Source of the DNA: Duganella alba
GTDB taxonomy: Bacteria; Pseudomonadota; Gammaproteobacteria; Burkholderiales; Burkholderiaceae_D
NCBI RefSeq assembly: GCF_009674495.1
Contig: NZ_WKJN01000020.1
Coordinates: forward strand, 1 to 64,000
Reading direction: 5' to 3'
Length of the DNA stretch: 64,000 bases
Shown in pieces: positions 51,860 through 58,145 of this stretch; position 1 is the stretch's first letter, and every line of letters starts with the position of its first letter. Both the position numbers and the translations under genes were made by a program. The notes under the pieces are model-generated. The model was not told where the DNA came from, made no database searches, and saw only the letters and a program-made list of their open reading frames with translations.

Positions 51860-52611
51860 CAGTTTGTCTTTTCAGCCAGTTGCGCACCCGTGCGGCCGAA
51901 TCGCCGCTCGCGGTGCTGGTAGGAGGCGATCGCCTCGTCGAGACACGCGGCGGAGAAGTCCGGCCAGTAGGTGTCGGTAAAGAACAGCTCGGTATACGCC
52001 AGCTGCCACAGCAGGAAATTCGAGATGCGCTGTTCGCCGCCGGTGCGGATGAACAGGTCCGGCTCGGGCGCGTAGGCCATGGCCAGGTGCGGCGCCAGCT
52101 GCTCTTCGCTGAAGTCGGTGGCGCCGGGATGGGCTTTGACCATCTGGCCGACGGCCTGCATGATGTCCCAGCGGCCGCCGTAGTTGAAGCAGACGGTCAG
52201 CGTCATGCGGGTGTTGGCGGCGGTCTTGCGTTCGGCGGCGGCGATCATGCCTTGCAGCTTCTCGTCCGCGCGGGACAGGTCGCCGACCACGCGCAGGCGG
52301 ATGTTGTTGGCGTGCAGTTTGGAGACTTCGCGCTCCAGCGCCGTGACGAACAGGCGCATCAGCAACGACACTTCTTCTTCCGGGCGGCGCCAGTTTTCCG
52401 AGCTGAAGGCAAACAGGGTCAGGTATTCGACGCCGCGGCGGGCGCTGGCCTCGACCACGGTGCGCACGGCATCGACGCCCTTGACGTGTCCGCCGACGCG
52501 CGGCAGGAAACGCTTGGTTGCCCAGCGACCGTTGCCGTCCATGATGATCGCCACGTGGCGCGGCACGGCCGGTGCGTCTGGAACCTCGGTAGTCGAACTC
52601 GTATATTTCAT
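51859..52611 (-). CDS. uppS: Undecaprenyl diphosphate synthase
   Basis: A 250-residue cis-prenyltransferase that makes the C55 carrier for cell-wall synthesis. The catalytic Asp is in HVAIIMDGNGRWATKR, followed by GVEYLTLFAFSSENWRRP, TVCFNYGGRWDI and the RTGGEQRISNFLLWQ substrate motif. ATG 52611 fits family length; a TTG at 52656 is in frame but overlaps the promoter. No Shine-Dalgarno is visible, and the predicted leader is about 10 nt. Confidence 0.97.
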   Translation of the reverse strand: MKYTSSTTEVPDAPAVPRHVAIIMDGNGRWATKRFLPRVGGHVKGVDAVRTVVEASARRGVEYLTLFAFSSENWRRPEEEVSLLMRLFVTALEREVSKLHANNIRLRVVGDLSRADEKLQGMIAAAERKTAANTRMTLTVCFNYGGRWDIMQAVGQMVKAHPGATDFSEEQLAPHLAMAYAPEPDLFIRTGGEQRISNFLLWQLAYTELFFTDTYWPDFSAACLDEAIASYQHRERRFGRTGAQLAEKTN

Positions 52612-52628
52612 GAAAACTTCGGTGCCAA

Positions 52629-52656
52629 AGTATAAAGTATTGCAGGTGTGAGACAA
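52629..52656 (-). promoter_or_regulatory. Internal promoter for uppS and the downstream lipid A cluster
   Basis: On the minus strand TTGTCT (52656-52651) and TATACT (52634-52629) are 16 bp apart. The predicted transcript starts about 10 nt before the uppS ATG. It gives the uppS-to-lpx block its own start, separate from rpsB-frr. Confidence 0.6.
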
Positions 52657-52666
52657 AAAGACAAGA

Positions 52667-52760
52667 CGCCAGCAATCGAACCCGGCAACCGGCGCGCGGC
52701 GGGGTCGGACCCCGTACGGGGTCCGACCCCTCGGACGAGGTGCTAATTCAGTTGCTGGCG
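52667..52760. repeat. Intergenic palindromic element with 30-bp perfect palindrome inside a 9-bp inverted repeat
   Basis: CGCCAGCAA (52667-52675) and TTGCTGGCG (52752-52760) flank a 30-bp perfect palindrome at 52701-52730. That palindrome is two tandem 13-mers, GGGGTCGGACCCC and GGGGTCCGACCCC, joined by GTAC. It lies between the frr stop and the uppS promoter. There is no U-tract. The unit GGGGTCNGACCC is also seen at 36789-36800. Confidence 0.7.
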
Positions 52761-52770
52761 CCTGTGGGTT

Positions 52771-53331
52771 TTACACCGTCAGAACTTCTTTTTCCTTCTC
52801 CGCCAGCATCTTGTCGATGTCGACGATGAACTTGTCGGTCAGCTTCTGGATGTCGTCGGTGCCGCGGCGCTCGTCGTCTTCCGAGATCGCCTTGTCCTTG
52901 ACCAGCTTTTTCAAGCCTTCGTTGGCGTCGCGGCGGATGTTGCGCACCGCGATCTTGGCGTCCTCGCCCTCGCCCTTGACCAGCTTGACCATTTCCTTGC
53001 GGCGTTCTTCGGTCAGCGGCGGGGTCGGCACGCGGATCATGTCGCCCTGCGAGGCCGGGTTCAAGCCCAGGTCGGCGTCACGGATGGCTTTCTCGATGGC
53101 GCCGGCCATTTTTTTCTCGAACGGCTGCACGCCGATGGTGCGGGCGTCGACCAGGGTCAGGTTGGCCACCTGGCTGATGGCGGTCGGGCTACCGTAGTAG
53201 TCCACCGTCACGTGGTCGAGGATGCCGGTGTGGGCACGGCCGGTACGCACCTTGGCCAGATCGGCACGCAGGGTTTCCAGCGATTTGACCATGCGCTCTT
53301 GCGCGCTCTTTTTAACGTCAGCTACGGACAT
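52771..53331 (-). CDS. frr: Ribosome recycling factor
   Basis: A 186-residue factor that splits post-termination ribosomes with EF-G. The three-helix and beta-alpha-beta domains are shown by MVKSLETLRADLAKVRTGRAHTGILDHVTVDYYGS, LTEERRKEMVKLVKGEGEDAKIAVRNIRRDAN and DDIQKLTDKFIVDID. Length is standard. It follows pyrH by 24 bp. Confidence 0.98.
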   Translation of the reverse strand: MSVADVKKSAQERMVKSLETLRADLAKVRTGRAHTGILDHVTVDYYGSPTAISQVANLTLVDARTIGVQPFEKKMAGAIEKAIRDADLGLNPASQGDMIRVPTPPLTEERRKEMVKLVKGEGEDAKIAVRNIRRDANEGLKKLVKDKAISEDDERRGTDDIQKLTDKFIVDIDKMLAEKEKEVLTV

Positions 53332-53355
53332 TGCTGCTCTCCTGTTATCTTTAAA

Positions 53356-54072
53356 TTAAACGTGAACCAGTGTACCCTCATCCTCGCCCATGATGACGCG
53401 CATCAGCGCGCCCGGCTTGGTGATGGAGAACACTTTGATCGGCAGTTTCTGGTCGCGGCACAGCGCGAAGGCGGTGGCGTCCATGACCTGCAGGTGCTTG
53501 GCGATCGCTTCGTCGAAGCTGATCGAGTGGTACAGCGTGGCGTTCGGGTCTTTTTTCGGATCGGCGGTGTAGACGCCGTCGACCTTGGTGGCTTTCAGCA
53601 CGATTTCCGCGCTCACTTCCGAGCCGCGCAGCGCCGCTGCGGTGTCGGTGGTGAAGAACGGGTTGCCGGTGCCGGCCGCAAACACCACGACCTTGCCTTC
53701 TTCCAGGTACTGCAGCGCTTTCGGGCGCACATACGGCTCGACCACCTGCTCGATGCCGATCGCCGACATGACGCGCGCGGTGATGCCGACATGGCGCATG
53801 GCGTCAGCCAGGGCCAGCGCGTTCATCACGGTGGCCAGCATGCCCATGTAGTCGGCGGTGGCGCGGTCCATGCCCTGGGCGCCGGGGGCGACGCCGCGGA
53901 AGATGTTGCCGCCGCCAATGACGATCGCCAGTTCCACGCCCAGTTTCGCGACCTCGGCCACATCAGCCACCATCCGCTCGATCGTGCCGCGGTTGATGCC
54001 GTAGGGATCATCTCCCATCAGGGCTTCGCCGGACAATTTAAGGAGGACGCGCTTGTAGGCTGGTTTGGACAT
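53356..54072 (-). CDS. pyrH: UMP kinase
   Basis: A 238-residue amino-acid-kinase-fold enzyme converting UMP to UDP. YKRVLLKLSGEALMGDDPYGIN, VIGGGNIFRGV, GTGNPFFTTDTAAALRG and TKVDGVYTADPKKDP are family blocks. The gene lies between tsf and frr as usual; the tsf terminator precedes it, so it may use its own promoter in the 54073-54160 gap. Confidence 0.98.
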   Translation of the reverse strand: MSKPAYKRVLLKLSGEALMGDDPYGINRGTIERMVADVAEVAKLGVELAIVIGGGNIFRGVAPGAQGMDRATADYMGMLATVMNALALADAMRHVGITARVMSAIGIEQVVEPYVRPKALQYLEEGKVVVFAAGTGNPFFTTDTAAALRGSEVSAEIVLKATKVDGVYTADPKKDPNATLYHSISFDEAIAKHLQVMDATAFALCRDQKLPIKVFSITKPGALMRVIMGEDEGTLVHV

Positions 54073-54160
54073 GAGACGGGGCTCCTATTGATTGGTTGTT
54101 CGGGGTAAGTCTGCCGGCGCCTATGATACCTCGCCCGGCGCCGGGCACTGCTGCGGGCTT

Positions 54161-54188
54161 AAAAAAACGGGCCTCTCGGCCCGTTTTC
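54161..54188 (-). terminator. Intrinsic terminator of tsf
   Basis: AAAACGGGCC, TCTC and GGCCCGTTTT form a perfect 10-bp stem with a TTTTTTT tail on the minus strand. It lies 6 bp after the tsf stop. Confidence 0.9.
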
Positions 54189-54193
54189 TTGTA

Positions 54194-55111
54194 TTACGCT
54201 CCTTTGGAAGCGGCCACTTGAGCGGCCACCTCGGCGGCGAAGTCATCGACCTTCTTCTCGATGCCCTCACCCACCACGTACATGGCGAACGCCTTGACGG
54301 TGGTGGCTTTTTCTTTCAGCATCTGCTCGATCGATTGCTTGTCGTTTTTCACGAAAGCCTGGTTCAGCAGCGATACTTCTTTCAGGTACTTCTGCACCGA
54401 ACCTTCCAGGCGCTTGGCGACGATGTCGGCAGGCTGGACTGGTTTGCCGGCGGCCACTGCGGCGGCTGCATCTTCGTCCGCTTTCAGTTGCGCAACCGAG
54501 CGCTCTTTTTCGATCAGTTCGGCAGGAACCTGGTCAGCCGACAGCGACACTGGCTTCATGGCAGCGATGTGCATGGCCACGTCTTTACCGACTTGTTCGT
54601 CGGCGCCGTCGAATTCCACCATCACGCCGATGCGGGTGCCGTGCAGGTACGAGGCCAGCTTGTTGGTCGTTTCGAAACGCTGGAAGCGACGGATCGACAT
54701 GTTTTCGCCGATTTTGCCGATCAGGGCAGCGCGCACTTCGTCCAGGGTCTTGCCTTCGTCGCCAGCTGGCAGGGCCAGCAGGGCAGCCACGTCGGCCGGG
54801 TTCTTTTCAGCCACCAGACGGGCGGCGGTGTTGGCCAGGTTCAGGAAGTCGTCGTTTTTCGCAACGAAGTCGGTTTCCGAGTTCACTTCGACCAGGGCGC
54901 CGACGCCGTTGGCGATGTAGGTGGCGACCACGCCTTCAGCGGTGATGCGGCTGGCGGCTTTACCAGCCTTGCCACCCAGCTTGACGCGCAGGATCTCTTC
55001 CGCACGACCCATGTCGCCTTCGGCTTCGGTCAGTGCTTTTTTGCATTCCATCATAGGCGCGTCGGTTTTCGCGCGCAGTTCGCCTACCATTGCTGCGGTA
55101 ATAGCTGCCAT
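54194..55111 (-). CDS. tsf: Elongation factor Ts
   Basis: A 305-residue nucleotide-exchange factor for EF-Tu. The start MAAITAAMVGELRAKTDAPMM at 55111, the ALTEAEGDMGRAEEILRVKLG helix and the TDFVAKNDDF motif, which contacts EF-Tu, are present. The frame is open upstream to 55177 without similarity. It follows rpsB, with a terminator-like hairpin in the gap. Confidence 0.98.
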   Translation of the reverse strand: MAAITAAMVGELRAKTDAPMMECKKALTEAEGDMGRAEEILRVKLGGKAGKAASRITAEGVVATYIANGVGALVEVNSETDFVAKNDDFLNLANTAARLVAEKNPADVAALLALPAGDEGKTLDEVRAALIGKIGENMSIRRFQRFETTNKLASYLHGTRIGVMVEFDGADEQVGKDVAMHIAAMKPVSLSADQVPAELIEKERSVAQLKADEDAAAAVAAGKPVQPADIVAKRLEGSVQKYLKEVSLLNQAFVKNDKQSIEQMLKEKATTVKAFAMYVVGEGIEKKVDDFAAEVAAQVAASKGA

Positions 55112-55184
55112 GTGTTTCTCCTGTATTTCGATATTCGGTGGGGATGGTGAGCGGCGCCTGCGGCGCGCTCCAACCATTTACGTT

Positions 55185-55218
55185 AAAAAAAAGGGGGAGC
55201 TGTTGGCCACCCCTTTTT
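55185..55218 (-). terminator. Terminator-like hairpin between rpsB and tsf
   Basis: On the minus strand AAAAAGGGG and CCCCTTTTT form a 9-bp stem around a 13-base loop and are followed by more T. It lies 22 bp after the rpsB stop and probably sets the rpsB to tsf transcript ratio. Confidence 0.7.
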
Positions 55219-55240
55219 CCTTACAGCCAATCAGGAACGA

Positions 55241-55993
55241 TTAAGCCTGTTCGCTGACTTCGACGAATTCGTCGCCGGCTGCGGCTTTCACCAGCTCAAC
55301 TACTTCGTTACCGGCAGCGGCACGGCCTTCCAGGATCGCGTCTGCCACGCCACGGGCGTACAGCGTGATGGCTTTCGACGAGTCGTCGTTGCCTGGGATG
55401 ACGTACTGCACGCCTTCTGGCGAGTGGTTGGTATCGACCACGCCGATGACTGGGATGCCCAGTTTCGCGGCTTCGGTGATGGCGCCTTTATGGTAGCCAA
55501 CGTCAACGACGAAGATTGCGTCAGGAACGCCGCCCATGTCTTTGATGCCGCCGATCGATTTTTGCAGCTTGACGATTTCGCGTTGGAACATCAGCGCTTC
55601 TTTTTTCGACAGTTTCTCAACCGAACCATCGGCCACGGCAGCTTCCATGTCTTTCAGGCGCTTGATCGAGGTTTTGATGGTTTTGAAGTTGGTCAGCATG
55701 CCGCCCAGCCAACGCTGGTCAACAAAAGGAACGCCTGCGCGCTGGGCTTCAGCAGCGATGATCTCGCGTGCTTGACGCTTGGTGCCGACCATCAGGATGG
55801 TGCCACGGCTAGCGGCAACCTGTTTCACGTGCTTCATCGCTTCTTGATACATACCCATCGTCTTTTCCAAGTTGATGATATGGATCTTGTTGCGGTGACC
55901 GAAGATGAACGGCGCCATCTTTGGGTTCCAGAAACGGGTTTGGTGACCGAAGTGGACACCGGCTTCCAGCATTTCGCGCATAGTTACGGACAT
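55241..55993 (-). CDS. rpsB: 30S ribosomal protein S2
   Basis: A 250-residue ribosomal protein. MREMLEAGVHFGHQTRFWNPKMAPFIFG, the coiled-coil SIKRLKDMEAAVADGS, and GVPDAIFVVDVGYHKGAITEAAKLGIPVIGVVDTN are diagnostic. GGAG precedes the ATG. It leads the large minus-strand translation/envelope cluster. Confidence 0.98.
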   Translation of the reverse strand: MSVTMREMLEAGVHFGHQTRFWNPKMAPFIFGHRNKIHIINLEKTMGMYQEAMKHVKQVAASRGTILMVGTKRQAREIIAAEAQRAGVPFVDQRWLGGMLTNFKTIKTSIKRLKDMEAAVADGSVEKLSKKEALMFQREIVKLQKSIGGIKDMGGVPDAIFVVDVGYHKGAITEAAKLGIPVIGVVDTNHSPEGVQYVIPGNDDSSKAITLYARGVADAILEGRAAAGNEVVELVKAAAGDEFVEVSEQA

Positions 55994-56100
55994 AATATAC
56001 TCCAGGGTTAGTTCTGGAATCCGGTCAGTGACCCAGGCAGTTGCCCAGGCACCCTTGTCGAACGGATTCGCGTGTTTAAATAAATAAAATTAACAACATT
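55994..56100 (-). promoter_or_regulatory. rpsB 5' leader with structured elements
   Basis: In the transcript, TTCCAG and CTGGAG (56019-56014 and 56005-56000) can pair and hide the rpsB Shine-Dalgarno. Upstream are a palindrome GGTCACTGACC (56033-56023) and a 12-bp imperfect tandem repeat (56028-56051). S2 represses its own operon in E. coli through a leader RNA, so this may be the equivalent. An AT-rich stretch at about 56075-56100 probably holds the promoter. Confidence 0.4.
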
Positions 56101-56362
56101 GCCTAAACCGAATTCAAGCAACCCGAGATTCTACCCTAAAAACAACCACTTGGGCAAGCGTTCTCACTCTGGCGCGACGCCCCGCGCCGGTGCGGCGCCG
56201 CACGGGCGTGCACTAAAATGGTACGGTGCATCAAATTATTCCACCAAGAAGTACAAAAGATGCCTGAACTGTAATATCATTATAGAAAATATCGTTCCGG
56301 TAAATTAAGTATTTCGTTGCGCCCAAACCCTGCGATAGCGTCCTTTTCGAAAGATCGCCATC
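56101..56362. other. Intergenic stretch without a recognised feature
   Basis: This gap between rpsB and the divergent MHFG gene holds short open frames without codon-use or family support. AT-rich sequence at 56225-56310 may carry the promoter of the 56363 gene; no convincing -35/-10 pair was found. Confidence 0.5.
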
Positions 56363-57172
56363 ATGTCCGTATTCTTAGCCGCCGCCCTCGCCGCAGCCAT
56401 CCAGCCTACCTGTTCCTGGGATCGCCCGGGGCAAAACCCGTACACCGGCAGCCCCGCGGCCGCCATCGACCGCTACACCGACATTCCGGCGGCGGTGCGC
56501 AGCACGCTCAAGCGCCGCATCGAGGAGCGTCAGGCCGACGACAGCGTCACCATCACGCGCGACGCCATCGCCGGCAAGAGCGACTACGACCCCGCCATCC
56601 ATGACATGCACTTCGGCGCCGCCTCGGTGTGCGCCAGCGTCACCCGCAGCAAGTGGGCGGCGTCGCGCGCCGAACCGGCCGCCGTGTACTGCGTGGGCGA
56701 ACACTGCATCCTGGTGCCCAGGATCTGCGGCAACGTCAGCCGCATCAGCAAGCTGGCGCCGAAGAGCCCGGCCGTGGCGGCGGCCAGCGCGGCCGACGAG
56801 CAGGCGCCGGTGCCGCAGTTTGCCGACATCAGCCTGATCGACCCGGACCTGCCGGACAAGGAAATGACCGGCCCGCTGGACAACTTCGATCCGGCCGATA
56901 ACGCCGGCAACCGCCGGCAGCTGGCCAGCAGCGGCGCCAGCGAAGGCGGCGTCGAGGAGTTCGTGCTCAGCGACGAGCTGGACCTGGACAGCCTGGCCGA
57001 CCAGTATGCGCGCCGCATGGCGTTCGGCATCGGCATCAACGGCGGCGGCGATGGCATCATCCACACCGCCGTGCCGGAAGCCGACACCTGGGCCATGCTG
57101 CTGGGCGGCCTGGGACTGATGGGCTGGGCCGCGCGCCGCCGCGCCAAAGCCGCCGCCGGCGCCGCCCGCTAG
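56363..57172 (+). CDS. MHFG family PEP-CTERM protein
   Basis: A 269-residue exported protein. A short signal peptide precedes a region with the name-giving motif DMHFGAASVCASVTRSKWA and paired Cys (VYCVGEHCILVPRICGNVS). A long acidic, low-complexity middle follows. The C-terminus VPEADTWAMLLGGLGLMGWAARRRAKA is a PEP-CTERM-like sorting signal with PEAD in place of PEP-E. The family is restricted to PEP-CTERM/exosortase bacteria and has no known function. It is divergent from rpsB and upstream of map. Confidence 0.8.
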   Translation: MSVFLAAALAAAIQPTCSWDRPGQNPYTGSPAAAIDRYTDIPAAVRSTLKRRIEERQADDSVTITRDAIAGKSDYDPAIHDMHFGAASVCASVTRSKWAASRAEPAAVYCVGEHCILVPRICGNVSRISKLAPKSPAVAAASAADEQAPVPQFADISLIDPDLPDKEMTGPLDNFDPADNAGNRRQLASSGASEGGVEEFVLSDELDLDSLADQYARRMAFGIGINGGGDGIIHTAVPEADTWAMLLGGLGLMGWAARRRAKAAAGAAR

Positions 57173-57307
57173 GCGTCCCCTGCCGGGGCTGCACGCGCAG
57201 GCCCCGGCGTCGTTTATAATTTCCATATATGGCACGCCATGCGCCGTCCGCCACCTGCGGACGGCGCGTGGCGTCTTCACCGTTTACCTTGCTGATTGCG
57301 ATCCACT

Positions 57308-58141
57308 ATGTCTATTTCCATCAAAACCGCCGAAGATATCGAAGGCATGCGCGTGGCCGGCCGCCTCGGCTCCGAAGTGCTGGACTACATCACCCCCTTC
57401 GTCAAGCCGGGCGTCACCACCGGCGAGCTGGATCGCCTGTGCCACGAATACATGGTCAACGTCCAGGGCACCATTCCGGCGCCGCTGAACTACGCGCCGC
57501 CGGGCTACACGCCCTACCCCAAGGCCATCTGCACCTCGGTCAACGACGTCATCTGCCACGGCATTCCGGGCGACAAGGTGCTGAAACAGGGCGACGTGGT
57601 CAACCTCGACATCACCGTCATCAAGGACGGCTATCACGGCGACAACAGCCGCATGTTCTTCATCGGCGAACCGTCGATCCTGGCCAAACGCCTGTCGGAC
57701 GTCACCTATGAGTGCATGTGGCTGGGCATCGAGCAGGTCAAGCCGGGCGCCTTCCTGGGCGACATCGGCCACGCCATCCAGCAGCATGCCGAAAAAGCCG
57801 GCTACAGCGTGGTGCGCGAGTTCTGCGGCCACGGCATCGGCAAGGTGTTCCACGAAGAGCCGCAAGTGCTGCACTATGGCCGCCCGGGCACCGGCGTCAA
57901 GCTGGAAGCCGGCATGGTGTTTACCATCGAGCCGATGATCAACGCCGGCCGCCGCGAAATCCGCGAAATGGGCGACGGCTGGACCATCAAGACCAAGGAC
58001 CGCAGCCTGTCGGCGCAGTGGGAACACATGATCCTGGTGACCGACAGCGGCTACGAGGTGCTGACGCTGTCGGCCGGCAGCCCGCCGCCGCCGGCGTTTG
58101 TCACCGGCGCAGGGTCGGCCCATTCCGCCAAGGCGGCGTAA
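57308..58141 (+). CDS. map: Methionine aminopeptidase, type I
   Basis: A 277-residue metalloprotease that removes initiator Met. The metal ligands are in VVNLDITVIKDGYHGDNSRMF (two Asp), REFCGHGIGKVFHEEPQV (His) and FTIEPMINAG and SAQWEHMILVT (Glu). An extra 25-residue C-terminal tail rich in Pro and Ala extends beyond the usual 265 residues. ATG 57308 is the family start. It is followed by glnD after 4 bp. Confidence 0.97.
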   Translation: MSISIKTAEDIEGMRVAGRLGSEVLDYITPFVKPGVTTGELDRLCHEYMVNVQGTIPAPLNYAPPGYTPYPKAICTSVNDVICHGIPGDKVLKQGDVVNLDITVIKDGYHGDNSRMFFIGEPSILAKRLSDVTYECMWLGIEQVKPGAFLGDIGHAIQQHAEKAGYSVVREFCGHGIGKVFHEEPQVLHYGRPGTGVKLEAGMVFTIEPMINAGRREIREMGDGWTIKTKDRSLSAQWEHMILVTDSGYEVLTLSAGSPPPPAFVTGAGSAHSAKAA

Positions 58142-58145
58142 TCCC

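Noticed and set aside
54133..54146. 14-bp palindrome GCCCGGCGCCGGGC upstream of pyrH
   Set aside because: All G and C, so expected fairly often in this sequence; no nearby partner or U-tract.
56099..56308. 69-codon open frame in the rpsB upstream gap
   Set aside because: No ribosome site, mixed composition and overlaps the likely rpsB promoter region.
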